Positions 1 through 13,190 are shown, counted from the first letter of the stretch. The stretch is DNA of 64,000 bases from Marchantia polymorpha subsp. ruderalis (GCA_037833965.1 AP031351.1:11978501-12042500), one strand, 5' to 3'. Notes: generated by a model not told the origin, from the letters alone. A program made the numbers and translations.

Positions 1-512
1 GAGTAGCAAGAGTCAGAAAAAATTTTGAACCCAGATCGTAGTGGTAACACTGCACAAATATAGTACCTATCTCTGCTTCAAGAGTTAACATCGCACTCTA
101 TGGAATTATAAGGATGCTCATTTAAGTAATCTCCCATTAAATTAATTCCAGCTCGATAACCGATAAGTTGTGTTTAAATAACAACCACTCTGTCGACCTC
201 AGCCATGATCCAGCTGCACCTGAAATAATTCTAACTAGATGAGATAAACGAAGCAGCAGATGATGCACCTCTTGGCGAAAATCGTGCATACAAATGCTGC
301 TACAAACAGAGAAGCCAACTACAACCACTTCTTGATCCCTACCCATGGGGCCGAGTTGAGGAGTATCGGCTTGAGATAGGTCTTTCACCCATGTGAAAGT
401 AAGACATAAGTGCCGTAGACACCGAAAGTCACTTGCAGCCGTCAATGACGTACTCATGGACGAACAAGTTTGAGCATTATATGACACAAAGTGTCACCTC
501 TCTACTGCGAAC
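1..512. other. 3' flank of NUP35, no gene recognised
   Basis: This stretch lies downstream of the NUP35 stop codon on the minus strand and probably includes its 3' untranslated region. Open frames here are short and show no family resemblance. No RNA gene or repeat is visible. Confidence 0.5.
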
Positions 513-2398
513 TTACATACCAAATACAATGTCAACAAGCTTAGAAAGCGTTGACTTCGCAGGGGACGCAATCGCTGCAACAGAGCGTGATGTTGGTCCT
601 GTTTCTGAAGGTTGTGAGGAAAAAGACCATGAAGACTGTTTCACTGGAGTGGTAGTATTCCTGACAGGTGTTCGTGAAGGCAGAGCCATATAAGAGAGTC
701 CACCTCTGCTGACCTTCTCTGAAAGAGCTTGACGCTGCAAAGGGTCCAGAGGCTTCACACCAACAATAAGCGCGCCATTGAGTTGTATCCCATTTTTCTG
801 TAAAGCTTTTTGAGAATCATAAAAATTCTGCATGGGCAATAGATTGAGAGTTCAGCTTGTATACATAGATTTTACATTTTCTCCAATCAGAAATCTTAAT
901 CTGCATGACACCAGGTGCCAAAGTCGTTGAATGAGCACTTGACTTAAAAAGGGTGATAGTAGATGAAAAAGCTCGAATACCTTCCATTGTCTGTACACTA
1001 CTTAGAATTAAAAGTATACAAACATCCCACTTTGAACAGGAAGAAATTCGAAAACAGACTTGAGGCAAAGTTCAAAATTCCTCGTTTACAAACGCCAAGT
1101 CAATGAACAACTCTCAAAGAGTTACCTGCTCAAATTCATCATAACATCTACGATGTGAAACCAGAAGTCTGTCATAGTTGGGAAGATGAAGGGAACGGGG
1201 TATACCTGGTATTGAATGTGAACCCAGTTTGCACCCCCTGGACCTGAGACATGATTTACGATTGGCCCACATTTCTCAAATTCCCTCATAACCGCATTGG
1301 TCTCCTCCACACCAAACCTGTTGCATCAAAGATTGGTTCAGTCTAACGAGAAGGCAGTATTTTCCTGCCCGAAAGCACCAAAGAAGCACTGTGCTATTCG
1401 GCTGATCGCATATCAAAAAACTCCTTGATCAGGTTCCCCTAAACATAACACCCGGAAAAACCCCCACCAGACATGGTGGATGATTATGCTATGATAATAT
1501 TCTTGTTAACTCGAACTTGGTTCTTAGAAGCAAAGCCTTCAGCACATTACCCAAAAAGAAGAGTGTGCGACTGGTACGAAGAAAGCAGCTCAAAAAAACG
1601 TCCACATGTACAAATTCCATTAGAACAGTGGATTTATCGCTAGAGAGAAACTATAACAATCGCGAGAAATAATAGGAAATACAACTAACTTTTAGATAAA
1701 AATGTAGATCTTGTGGTCTCCCGTGACGAGTAACGTAATGAAGATAACAGTAAAGATCAGTACCCAAAAACGGTAACCCATTCTTCGCCTTCAGTGCCTT
1801 TTTCGTACGAGGCATTGCCCTGCAGGCCTGGACGAACTATTTCCCTCGGAGCTGGTAACGTGAGCAAACCTCCTGACTGCGGTTGTTGTACAACTCCTGA
1901 AACTGGACTGCATCCATCCTTGTCAGGGGTGTTACTATTGAGTCCATTATCAAAACCTCCTCGTTCTCTCAATGGTGACCACCAAGAATTGCTACCAGGA
2001 GAAGATCGTGTCTGGGGAGTACCAGGTGATCCTTGTGCTCCCAGATTTTCTCCATATGGAAGACCATAACCTCCTCTACCATTGGGAGGCGAATGTACTG
2101 TTTTAGGAAAGGAACCCTTGCTCGTTGAAAATTTGGGCTCCGGCGATCGAAATAATAGATCTGTCGTGGATTCAGGGGAGCGCTCGATCCGATCTTCAAG
2201 TGTGTAGAATGGAGGAGGAGGGGGATCTATTCCCCCAACATTGTCCCTCCACAAGGCTGCAGCTGTAGTATTGGGAGTCGTGGCATCTCCTTTAAGAGCT
2301 GAGGCTCGAGTAGCGGGAGAAGCAGACAAGTCCCGGTAAAAAAGAGACTGAGACCTCGGTCCTCTCACGGCGCTGCGTGTTTGCACGCCTGCACTCAT
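513..2398 (-). CDS. NUP35: Nucleoporin NUP35 (Nup53/MPPN family), three coding exons
   Basis: NUP35 is a linker nucleoporin of the inner ring of the nuclear pore. It dimerises through an RRM-like MPPN domain and touches the membrane with its C-terminus. Minus-strand exons are 2398-1764, 1317-1206 and 827-513. All junctions are GT..AG and the phases fit, giving 353 residues; from memory, the flowering-plant protein is about 330. The start is the ATG at 2398, which aligns with the usual N-terminus. Visible family marks are SQSLFYRDL near residue 17, a run of five prolines near residue 59, SGVVQ...LLTLPAPRE, EEWVTVFGF opening the RRM, REFEKCG, NWVHIQYQ, LNGALIVGVKPLDPLQ, and the C-terminal SKLVDIVFGM amphipathic tail. 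The exon joins restore these motifs exactly. An upstream in-frame extension is possible and is listed separately. Confidence 0.93.
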
Positions 2399-3154
2399 GC
2401 CTGAGACAATGCTGATGACATCAGAGCTGAAACCGGATGCATGTGAGGAAATAGACAGTGTATAGGCACAGCTACTCTGCAGATATATCAATTCGAGTCA
2501 AATTCCTAAACCAGAAGGGTTCCATACCAATGCCGTTTTAAGACAAACTATGAAGTAACAATGGGCCAAGATTCCACATTTTCTCCATGCACAGAATTGA
2601 AATTCGGTCTACTCCCCAGCATTCTCACTGGTAGCGATGCAACTCGAAAATGCTCTGAAATAGTGGATACTTCGCCACTTGTGCGTTCTTCAGTAACAGA
2701 CTCATATGATATATTTTCTCAGAAGCTGGCAAATTTGGAAAATGCACCATCCAGGACCCACAAAATTGAAACTCCATGAGGTATTTATCATCGTGCAAAG
2801 ACTACTCAAAGCAAGAGATTTACAAATTTGAAATTATTCATAATGTCTTACTAGTAATAGCTCGTTCAATCCCATTCAGTCTTACCAAATAATAGTCGAG
2901 AATATTCATTACATTCCTGTAACGTTTCATCTATACAGAAGCAAAGGATTACGAGGGCGGAGGGCAACAGAGTGCTTCTTGACAGAACGTTTTGCATACT
3001 TGCATGACTGGGTCTTTCCCAAGAAAAAACGAGCATTGTTTACAATGAAATGGAGAACAGTACTAAGCAACATCACTATTCACTCGAGGTGATTAAAAGC
3101 TAATCTATCCAACCTCCTTGGTGAAAATTGAGTCTTGCGGGTATAGGACATTAC

Positions 3155-4098
3155 CTTCTGCTGCTTGTAAGGGCAGAGCACCAGTTATAAAACTGGAGGG
3201 GCCGTCCACACCTTCTCGAATACGTCTGCAAACGTAAATTGAACAAAATGTTCAAAACTGTGCGTTGAAGTCAGTACTCATGGCGCAATTACGAAGCACT
3301 GCATCTTACAGCATGAGACCTTTGAGGCTTTGAAATTGAATGGTCTCAGCTTATACAACCTTCCTGAAGAAAACTCATCCCAGAACAAAGGGCAAATAAG
3401 AAAATCACAGTATACATACACCAGCAAGTTCCAATTTGCATCCCGACCAGAAGTTGACTGGATGAGTAAAATCCCATTTAGGTATTCTTACCTTGCCTCC
3501 ACACTGTGAAGGAGACAATGACGCAGACAATTCTAATATCGAAAGAACCCGTCTCCTAGAGAGTGTGAATCTACGAGCAGAACTTTCCAGAGCTCTCTTC
3601 TTTCTGGGCCCGCGTGAAGTCGCTCACAACGCTCCACGCCTCCTTGATTAAATGGAAACACCAGAACCAACTTTTCAAATCCTTCCTTGAAAATGTCGTG
3701 TTTCTGTGCAAGCGAGTTTTTGTGATAGCGCTACGATATAGGCCTCCACTACAACGCAAAGTTGACCTATTTCACTTCTCCACCTCCTCTAAATACGAAG
3801 AGAGCGCGAAGTGGAGGCACCCAAGACTGCAGTTCCAAAAAAAACAGAAGCGATCTGGTCAGAAGGCAAAAGACAATTTCTGACGTCCGGGAATAATGAG
3901 AAACTAAAGTCACACTGACTGCAGATTCTATTCCGTTCCTGGACTCATTTGTCACAGACCTTGAAATGCAGACAATTCAACGGCCAACTTGAGCGACACT
4001 CACCCAATGATCCTTGACTTCAATGGCCCTCTCGATGGAAGGCGTTCGGCTTCTGACGTGAAACAGCTGAAATCTCTTATCTGAAACCTGCAATTCAT
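3155..4098 (-). other. NUP35: Possible upstream exons of NUP35 (5' leader or N-terminal extension)
   Basis: A splice acceptor ends two bases before the NUP35 ATG (exon would begin at 2400). Upstream on the minus strand are a 71-bp candidate exon at 3225-3155, with a TGCAG acceptor and a GTAATG donor, and another ending at 4004 with a GTGAGT donor. Joining 4098-4004, 3225-3155 and 2400 onward keeps one open frame from an ATG at 4098 through 56 codons into MSAGVQ. This is either a spliced 5' leader or an alternative N-terminus. The added residues show no family match, so a leader is the simpler reading. Confidence 0.35.
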
Positions 4099-4260
4099 AA
4101 CCAGCACAAGAACGCGACGCCGCAATGATCGATGAACAAAGATTTACGTCGTGCTGATCCGCGCCAAACAAGACCGTTCTGACCACAACGGAAGACTTCA
4201 GAGGGGAAGCGGGATAGTGCCTCACGCCGTTGAGACTTTGCCGACGTTGTTCAGTTTAGC

Positions 4261-6599
4261 ATATAGAGCATCAAGAATATGCTAGATCGACGGTTGGTAC
4301 GTCTCCTATACCGTGCGCGAGATCCATCTGAGGGTTCAAAGAGCGCTTGTCGCAGCTGAACTGTACAGTTCATTTCAACTTGACCGGAACTGTATAATTC
4401 ACCGCCCGAGCGATTCAACGGCCACTTTGCTAATCATGGTCAGCTGAGCTAACTATGGTGTTGGAAGTCAAGTCTTCAATCCTGGTTCACTTTTCTCCAG
4501 ACAATCTTTGGATCTAGATATACCATCTCAGCAAATTTACTGTGTTTGGCTCTGGATATTAGTAGAAAGTGTTGTTACGTACAAAACGTACAAAAACGCT
4601 GCAGAAAACAACAACTCCAGGATGTCGTGAACCATTCCACTCCACATTACATTACGTACAACCAACAGTAATAAGGTGTCATGAAGTTTTTACCACTTAT
4701 GCAGAATACTTAATATGTTTACCTCTCAGTTCGACCTTCCAAGAAATCCATGTACTTCTTGCTACGCGAATTAAGATTATGCATTGCTTTCTAGCGCTTA
4801 TTTTCCGTTTTTTGATAAATATAAACCCCAAAATATTTGATGGTAATATTAAAATGATAACTCAGTAAAAAGGTATAATTCGTTACTGTAATTCCAAGAA
4901 TTATGTATCCATACCAATCAAATAGAATACATCAAATTCCATTTACTAATATTCCACTTTTTTATCTCGCGTTTTAGAGCATTGTATAGAATTATTTTGC
5001 ACAATTCTACTATGAGAAATTATTCAACGCAAAATATTATAGTGAAGTTGCTAGTGCAAATCCTTTTTTCAATATATATATACACGTTGAGACTTAAGTA
5101 GTATTCCCTTTATCGGAGGACAACTGGACTGGAATTTGATCTTGTGTATGATTCCTGGTTGTGTGCAGGTGGTCCCAAAACCTTTCGCGTTATGTGACTA
5201 GTGGGGTCTATACAAACCTGGGGCCAAAGATAGGGCCTTGACCAAAACATCTTGTTTTGGTTCTACATTATTTATATATTGGTCAGACATTTCAGCCTTG
5301 CCCACCATGAAAATCAGAGCGGGCAACTTCGATGGTCTCTGATCGCGTAAAGGCTTTAGGAATTATTTTAGTTAGAAGTCAGCATGCAAGCATTACTCTT
5401 AATAATGTGAGTACATAAACACGAAATATAAAATAGTCATAAGAAACTCCGACTGTGTCGGCTAGCTTTCTTTGTCTGCCCCATTGAGTTGACTGTTTCC
5501 GGTGCTCCTCCACTTTTGGAGAATTAAGGAGATGGAAGATTATTGATCATTTGAAGTAATTTTTTTCTTTAAACTTGGGCCAAGTAAATAGAAAAGAACT
5601 TTACAACAATTCATCTACCTCTCTTAGGCTTAACCTGGATAAGACCCATAAACCTATTCAATGACGCCCCCGTCACGCTACCCTCGCACTGAGTGGCCGT
5701 GGGGCGAAAGAAACAGGGCTTTAGTGATATACCTAAGAAGATAGCATGGAATACTCCTTATATATATGTAGATTTTCTGTAATTTCCAAAAATTTCAAAA
5801 ATGAATTTCTTTATTTAGAAATATTATTCTCTATTTTAATTTATGATTCAATGTAGAAAATATTCATTTACTTTATATATTAAAAAAATGTGTTCAAAAC
5901 ATGTCACACAATATATCACATGAATTGTATCCAATTAGTTCAATAAAAGAAACTCGAGTTCTTACTTATTTCACTACAAAATTCATTATATCCCAATTTC
6001 AAATGAAAAAATTGTATGTTTTGTGTAACCATATTATTGATAAATTGGTTTTTATCGATAAGATTGTCTTATGCGAATGATGTGTTATTCATGTTCAAAT
6101 TATATCATAAAATTGATTATCATCATCTTTGAAGCAGTAGTACATCATATCAAATCATATGTTTTTTTATATTTGATCTTAAATTAATATAGATATCATT
6201 GATATGGAGTACATATCAATGCTACCCACATTAATTTAAGTCCTAAATACCTTTGAGAATCTTCAGACAAATTGTGTGTCAAATCATTCAATCAGATAGT
6301 CATTTATTTGTAATCTTACATTTGCAAATCATCATGTTCATATTGCCATGTACAGAGATATTTGATGTCATGGTTAATTTATACACAAGATAATATTCAA
6401 ATTATGACAAATTCATTAATGACGGTGATCATCAAGACATTTTTCATGTTACCATTCACTTTGTGTAACATTCTTGTAGAAACATGCTCAATCTTGAACA
6501 AAAAGGGTTGAATTGTGTTCTGCAACGTATTAAAATAATAAAATACTTGAAGTAAATTAAATTGTTTGTTCATTAAAACCTGCTAGGTTAATTCTATCT
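4261..6599. other. AT-rich intergenic DNA
   Basis: No coding sequence, RNA gene or clear repeat is recognised. The part from about 5.75 to 6.5 kb is very AT-rich and full of ATG/ATAT-type low-complexity stretches. The right end passes into the presumed 5' LTR of copia A. Confidence 0.5.
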
Positions 6600-6920
6600 T
6601 GGATTAATTTCAGTTAGTGATAACCATGTTTAGGAAGTTATTTGTGATTAGGTTAGTTAATATGTGCACATTATCATTATATTATCATATAGAAGAGAGT
6701 AGAAGATATTCACTTCGTACAGTTCAGGATGGCACTAAGAGAGTGAACAGGAAAGAATAGAGCTTGGCTACAAAGGCCGTGTATACGTTTATGCTTTAGT
6801 ACGTTTCTGCTCTTGCCCATGGACGAAACATGTCGAAGGTGAACCACATTATCTTGATGTTGTGACTGTCGTGCGTGCTAATTGATCTGGATGTGTGGAT
6901 CTTTCAATTGGTATCAGAGC
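6600..6920 (+). repeat. Probable 5' LTR tail and primer-binding site of copia A
   Basis: TGGTATCAGAGC at 6909-6920 is the standard plant primer-binding site complementary to the 3' end of initiator tRNA-Met. The LTR would end at 6906 with CA. The preceding bases, with a GAACCACATTATCTTG-like stretch, resemble the end of a copia LTR. The LTR start was not located, so the left coordinate is a guess. Confidence 0.55.
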
Positions 6921-7838
6921 TCATTCAATGCACGTAGATGTTTAATTTCCACAGTTTTGAAGACGAGTGAGGCGTAGAAGTGTTGTCAAAAATTCTACTC
7001 GCAATTTGAAGTAATTGTTGGCTGATTTTCTGCAGATGAGTAGCTAGAGTCACTAATTTGATGAAAGAAGTGGATAATTTCATCGTGTGATTAGAGAAAG
7101 TTCTCGAAAAAAAGCCGAAAGTTCTATTACATTCTACTATGAGATAAATCGCTTTCTAAAACTTTGATTTTCTTTCACTTGATTTTCCAAAGCTTCACAC
7201 ATAGGCTTGATCTACTCTTTGAAACGATCATTTTGATCTAAACTTTGTTGAATTTCGTTCAGAGGTCACAAAGTTATGGGTGTTTGAAGATTGAGGTCAA
7301 TTTTGACTATGGTGATTTCACAAGTTCGCAAATTTGGAGTGACGAATCTCGGAAAGTAAGAAAATGATATCCGATTGAGTTCAAATTTTGCAAGTTAGTT
7401 TCAATCAAGTTGAGCACGTGATGCAAAAGACGGTTTGAGAATAGATTTTGTGTAAATTTTTGGTAGTAAAGATTCCTTACGATGTCCAGATTCAAGTTTT
7501 TACCCCCTGAACTTTGGGGTTAATAACTTTTTACTCAAAGTTAATTTTAACAAACCGTTTTTACATTCCAATGGGTTAGCTTGTGGGCCACGCGTGGGTG
7601 GTCTCAGATTTCAATTTTGAAAAATTTCATTTTTTGACAATTTTTGAGACTAAGTGTTGAGAATTGTCAACAATGTGAGCGCTTTCTGGGCATGAGGAGC
7701 TTGGAGGGAGTAGTGTAGCTTGTTCCAATTGTTGCAGAAGGTGCTGGATTCCTGCATTCAAACGACAATAATGAGGATTTAAGCTTTCTTTCCGAGGATC
7801 GTTTTGAAGTCAATCCGGAACGTCTCCAAATTGAAAAC

Positions 7839-8625
7839 ATGCCGATCAAACCTATGGCGATATCTAAGGTTGATGGACCGAGGTTTGAAGTTGAACCTTT
7901 TGATGATTGTACTGACTATCTGCTGTGGAAACGGCAAGTCAAGAATGTGATCAAGAAAATGGACTTGAGGAAGGTTCTCAAACCAAAATCCCTGAATGTT
8001 GATGACGAGGATTGGAATGAGATTCAAGATCAAGCTGTGAGTATTGTGGCTCTCTAGTTGAAGCCGAATGTGTTGAAACAAGTTGGGAAGTTGGAGACTG
8101 TGACAGCTATGTTTCAAGTGTTTCAAACAAACTATCACATTAAGGAGTTGTCAAATTGGCTTTTCACATCGTTAAAGTTGATGAGCTTCAATATGGTAGA
8201 AAGTACGACAAAGAAGCTTCAAAATGATAGCAGAACCACATTGATGCTTTCAATGATTTGTGGGTGGATCTTTTGAATCTGGATGAGAATTAAAGTGATG
8301 AAAAAAAGACATTGCAACTTTTAAGCTCTTTGCGACCCTCATATCACACTCTATCTCGTGTGTTACTTCATCGAAACAAAGAGAGAATCACATACAACGA
8401 TGACAGCTTTGTTGACGGACGACTTCCAACAAAAGCTGATTTCTTCTTCAACACTTTCTTCTTCTACTGCTTTATATGTCATTTGTGGGAGATTGAAGAA
8501 GCGTACACTATCGTCAACAAGTCACAAAATCAGTTTAAGTCAAAGGAAGGTAACAAGAAGGAGATGAAGTGTTGGAAGTGTGGTAAGCTGGGCCATATGA
8601 AAAAGGATTGTCGTAGTAAGCCGCA
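7839..8625 (+). pseudogene. copia A gag (capsid plus CCHC zinc knuckle), broken
   Basis: The frame starts MPIKPMAISKVDGPRFEV and continues with LLWKRQVKNVIKKMDL and DEDWNEIQDQAVSIVAL, the capsid pattern of plant Ty1/copia GAG (W-K-x-Q near the start, then D-E-D-W). A TAG at 8055 and frameshifts interrupt it. A CX2CX4HX4C knuckle, CWKCGKLGHMKKDC, is at about 8570-8611. The coding sequence then stops abruptly at the G0 LTR and resumes at 23006 with the duplicated CCGCA. It is not functional as it stands. Confidence 0.8.
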
Positions 8626-8977
8626 TGTAACACTAGGGTTTAGAGAGAAGTTCATTCGAAGATAGAAATGTAAACTGTGAAGATGAGAGATACCAACAAT
8701 GATTCTACTCTCCCTTATATAACTCTCACCAACAAGTACAATGAGATAAGATCTTATCCCCACCATCCATATCACTCCTAGTGGATGGATAACGTGGCGG
8801 ATAACCCTAACAAGCACACGGATTACTGACGTGGCGCTGTCAACTAGCACACCTACTTTCTACCTACCAAGTGCGCGGATCGCTGACGTGGCAGCTACGA
8901 CTAGTGTTCTCTAAAGTATCTATATCAACATTTAGAGTAACCTCTACTTTAGTTCTTACTACCTAAAGATGGTTACA
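8626..8977 (-). repeat. 3' LTR of G0 (internally deleted)
   Basis: Read on the minus strand it starts TGTAACCATCTTTAG and ends AACCCTAGTGTTACA, as do the G1 and G2 LTRs, but it is about 352 bp instead of 420. The purine-rich AAAAGGAGGGAGGTT tract lies next to it at 8978-8992, as expected of a polypurine tract beside a 3' LTR. Confidence 0.9.
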
Positions 8978-8990
8978 AACCTCCCTCCTT

Positions 8991-10813
8991 TTAAGATGCA
9001 ACGTCCTCGTTGCACATACGTTCAAACTCCTTAACTATCAAAGATGCATTCGCTAAATTTTTAGATGGTTCCCAAGTAGATTCATATGATGTATAGTCTT
9101 TCCATTGAATTAAATAATGTACTTTGGGATACTTATGACCTTGAATACGTTTCTTGAGAATCTTTTCTACCTTAAACTCCTCATGATCTGCTATCAAGGT
9201 TGGAAGAGTAGGTGATGCTGGTTGGTTGGTGAAGTGTTTGGGTCTGATACATGTTTTGGCAATTGTGACAGATGAAATACTGGATGTATTTTCATATGTG
9301 ACGGAAGTTCCAACTTGTATGACACTTCACCAACACGCTTTAAAATAAAAAATGGACCAATGAACCTATGGTTCAACTTTGGTGTTACTACAAGAGACAA
9401 ATTCGTTGAAGATAATCAAACATGATCTCCGACCTCAAAAACCACTTCTCTACGATGAGCATCGGCATGTTTTTTTTGCCGATTTTGAACTATCACCAAC
9501 TTCTCCTCGGCCTGATATAGTCCTCGGTGAATATGCTCCACAAATTCATTGAGTGCTGCAACTTTGGTTGAAAACTACTCTCTTTTTAGAATTCTCATCA
9601 AACTTGAAGGAGTTATAGGATGAGCTCCATACATAAGAAAAAATGGAGACACTTTTGTGGATGCATTAACAGAATTGTTATATGCAAATTCCACAAGTGA
9701 CAAAAGGTTGTATCATTCTTCTTGCTCTTCTAATGTGAATGCTCGTAACGTATACTCTATGGTTCTATTTGCGCTCTCTGTTTGTCCATCAGTTTGAGGA
9801 TGATATGCGGTTGACATTGCTAGTTTTGTTTTGAGAAAACTAAACAAAGTTTTCCAAAATAAGCTAGTGAAGTGAGTATCTCTATCTGTGATTAACACTT
9901 TGCTTAAACCATGATTTGCAAAAATTGCATCTAGATACAATTGAGCTAGTTGTGGAGATGTTACCGTTTTTGTGATTGGCCTAATGTAAATCATCTTGCT
10001 CAGCTTGTCCACAAAAACCATCACTGAATCATGTCCTAACGAAGTCTTGGATAACTCACATACAAGATCCATGGTGACATGTTCCCACCGCTGTTCGGGA
10101 ATAGGAAGAGGCTGTAATAAACTTTGCTGGTTTTTTATTACTTGCCTTGTTTTGTTGACAAGCAACACAACTTTAAACATAAGACTCCACATCTTCACGT
10201 ATTTTGAGCCAATAGTACACTCGTTGTATACTCTCCACGGTTTTTTCCACTCCCACATGACTTGTTATGGCTCAGTCATGACTTTCGGTCAAAATCATTG
10301 TGCGCAAATCTTGATCTTGTGGAATCCATATACGCTGTTTGTAGAACGCCAAACCTTGAGATTTCTCCGCCTTTCCAATTTGTAGTGCCCGAGTGATCTC
10401 TTTATGCTCCTTTGTGACTTGTGTAATCTTGCTCCACCAATTAGCCTGAAATTTCACTTCTGCAACATGATTCAAACAAGGCATGCGTGTGAGATCATCT
10501 GCAATTTGCTTCTTTCCTTCCACGTACACAATCTTCATGTTAAAGCGTTGACGCCACTCTGCCCATCGAATTTGTTGTTTGGACAGATCCTTCTGAGTTT
10601 CCAAATAAACCAAGGGTTTATGATTGGTCTCCACCACAAACTCCTTATCACCCAAGTAATGCTTCTAATTTTTGGTTGCCAACACAATGGCTAACTTCTC
10701 CCATTCAGTCGTGTGATGATTTTGTTCCGCCGTCACCAACTTTCGAGAATAGAAAGCAACTGGATTCCATCCATCCTTCCAATCATCATGTTGAAGTATG
10801 CCATCTACTCTTG
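8991..10813 (-). pseudogene. G0 pol remnant: RNase H, integrase, chromodomain
   Basis: Minus-strand frames give RNase H ([18 protein letters not shown], about 10650-10590), the integrase core (MDLVCELS, TDRDTHFTS and TDGQTESANRT at about 10090-9770), and a C-terminal chromodomain (EVKYPKVHYLIQWKDY-like, with ESTWEPSKNL) ending NEDVAS at 8991. Stops and frameshifts separate the blocks. The sequence is homologous to G2 27.0-28.77 kb but breaks off at 10813 inside the RNase H region, where LTR-B begins. Confidence 0.85.
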
Positions 10814-10816
10814 TAC

Positions 10817-11587
10817 TGCAACCTCCGGGCTGACTCTCACTCAGGTTTACCTCAGATGGCTTTTTGGTAGCTCATCATGATTCTAGAAGACTAGGATTCC
10901 GCATCATACTCATAACCTAAACACCCTCTCACACAATCTCTCAAGGTATCACTCCAACTCATACACTCATCGACACTCCAAGGTACTGAAAATTCGTCAC
11001 TCTTTCATATATGAAACAAGTCTCTACATATGAACTCTCCAAACTTGCTTGAGAAGCTCTTCCCTACCTCTCTATATATACTACTTGAGAATTTACCATA
11101 GTAACAAATGGTAATTTCTATTTAACTTACTTTTACGAAGATAAACCATAGTAAGGTTGACTAGTTATCAATACGTGGCAACATGCCATTGGCCCCCTAA
11201 ACCTTCTAGATGTTTACTAATCCCTAGATTGAGGTGGCGACATGCCATTTGTACCTTTCCCACTTCTAGAACTTCCACTTTCCACTAAGCCAACATTAGA
11301 CTTAGTCTAACCAATGGAATACTCCTTACTTTAGTCAAACCAATCAAAACTAAACATGAAGTTCAAAAGTCTTTTCTCTTGGAATCTAGACTTTTGTACA
11401 AGACAAAATAGAAGTGCTCACTCAAATCTTCTAGAACTTCTCTAGTTATTCCGCCAAGTATAGACATTATAGCTAAACTAGCTAGACTTAGTCATAACTA
11501 GCTACATTTAGTCATAACTATCCTAACCATGATTAACTCCTTGGCTAATTCTAGTTTTATTTCACACATGCAATATCTGGTCTTACA
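10817..11587 (-). repeat. LTR-B copy, 771 bp
   Basis: On the minus strand it begins TGTAAGACCAGATATTG and ends GGAGGTTGCA. It is nearly identical to the inverted 771-bp copy at 29687-30457 and is related to 32744-33531. Sense direction is judged from the TG..CA ends and a TATATATAG box in the minus reading near 11085. Its flanks do not match: G0 with GTAC on the left, the coiled-coil repeat with GGCC on the right. It therefore sits at a rearranged junction and is not a clean solo LTR. Confidence 0.8.
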
Positions 11588-12177
11588 GGCCGGCGCGCAC
11601 GACTTATGTGACGGCCTGGCAAGTAGGGTTCTTTGAACGCATCCTGAAGGGACAGCGAGTACATTGAGCAAGGATCTTTTACGATCTTGTTTGAGTGAAT
11701 GCAGGCTCCTGGTGGACGAGACCTTTGATCTACCACATCACTCCCTTTCTGGTGAATTTCTATCGAGGAATGGGGTTGCTTACGAGGGAGGAGGAGAAGC
11801 GATTTCCGAGAGAAAGGGAAATCTTGACAGCCGAGTCCAGTGAAGAAACCAAAGACGAGAACCGACTCCCCTCAATCCCAACACATACGACAGACCGAGG
11901 ACCAGTTCAGGTGGACGTGGTGCAGAGACGGGAGAAGCCAGAGAGACGATTGGCAAAGAGAAGGAAGGTAGTCAATGATGACGAGGAAGAATTGGCCCAC
12001 GAAGTTAGGCAGCTGAGATCATGCGCAAGATCAAAGAAGAGGGCGAATTGGAGAATGATGATAGCTGAGGTGTCGGACAGCAGCGTAGAGAAGACAGTGG
12101 CACCAATTGTGAACACAACCAAAGTCGCAGCTGGCGAGGTGACGCGGCCTATGGAGATTGGAGGATCTTCGGGGGTG
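11588..12177 (+). pseudogene. Coiled-coil repeat family, N-terminal part (plant-transposon-protein-like)
   Basis: From about 11600 one frame reads TYVTAWQVGFFERILKGQ, then ARIFYDLV and IYHITPFLVNFYRGMGLLTR, then a charged K/R/E-rich stretch. Two TGA codons lie near its start (11665 and 11692). The LTPFL-FYRGMGLLT-EE pattern is like the 'putative plant transposon protein' domain found in repetitive plant ORFs; that is recognition from memory. The frame is cut at 12178 by the G1 LTR, and coiled-coil coding of the same type resumes at about 16102. It is probably the first part of the protein whose C-terminal part carries the CLxGYxxW signature. Confidence 0.5.
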
Positions 12178-12597
12178 TGTAACCATCTTTAGTAAGTTAC
12201 AACTAAAGAAGAGGTTACTCTAAATATTGATGTAGATACTTTAGTGTGCACTAGTCATAGCTGCCACGTCAGCGATCCGCGGACTTGGTAGGTACACAGT
12301 GGATGTGTTAGTTGACAGTGCTACGTCAGCAATCCGTGTGCTTGTAGGTAAGGATTGAGTGTGTTAGTTAGTGTGTTAGTTGGGTGCGCCATGTCAACGA
12401 TCCGTGTGCTTGTTAGGGTTATCCGTCACGTCATCCATACACTAGGAGTGGGATGGATGGTGGGGATTAGATCTTTTCTCCTTGTACTTGTTGGTGAGAG
12501 CTATATAAGGGAGAGGAGAACCATTGTTGGTATCTTTCATCTTCAGAGTTTACGTTTCTATCTTCGAGTGAACTTCTCTCTAAACCCTAGTGTTACA
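12178..12597 (+). repeat. 5' LTR of G1, 420 bp
   Basis: TGTAACCATC...TAGTGTTACA, the same length and ends as the G2 LTRs, with scattered differences. It keeps the GAGAGCTATATAAGGGAG TATA region. Several of the ACGT boxes are altered relative to G2. Confidence 0.92.
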
Positions 12598-12753
12598 ATG
12601 GTATGAGAGAAACCTTGCTCTTTCCTTGAATGTGGATTACCCCTCATGGAATAGCAAGTGAGTGATGATAGAGTGTAGAGTGTATAGAGGTTGGCAGAGG
12701 TCATTCATCTGCATGTAGAGAGAGGTGGAAGGAGAAATTGTGGTTTTGCAGAT

Positions 12754-13190
12754 ATGGATGGGATTGACAGGAATCCAGTACCGCACTGGCCAATTCCTAA
12801 CCTATTCGATATTTACCTTTGTTGCATGGAGAAACATCATTTTCGGATGTACCTTGTGGCTTGTTGGGATGCAGATTTTATGACTAGAGTGATGGAGTCA
12901 AGAGTGTCACTGATTCTTCCAATAGTTACTTATAGAGAGACTTGGGATTGTACTATATACATTCTATACTGAATGTTTCATGGATTTGAATCGCGAACCA
13001 CCTGTCCCGGTTCGATTCAGCACTTAAATAGAGATTAGAACAATATATAGACAGAAGAGGATATGGAGAGATTTTCTTGTGAGGAATTATGGAGAGAAGT
13101 ACTATAGAGCTGTGATAGAATCACCTGCACATTTTGTGACTCCTTTGTTGAGAGGTCACATAGTGATTATACTCACTTTGTATTAAAGGG
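12754..13190 (+). pseudogene. G1 leader modules upstream of gag (second one broken)
   Basis: This corresponds to the two small leader ORFs of G2 (23723-24155). Module 1 is open from ATG 12754 to TGA 12970 and ends with WDCTIYILY. Module 2 begins MDLNREPP but has a TAA where G2 reads TAT, and further breaks. Confidence 0.6.

Noticed and set aside
10817-11587. Reading LTR-B as the LTR of the coiled-coil repeat
   Set aside because: It abuts that repeat in opposite relative orientations at the two sites, and at 29.7 kb it is a clean solo insertion inside it, so it is an independent element.
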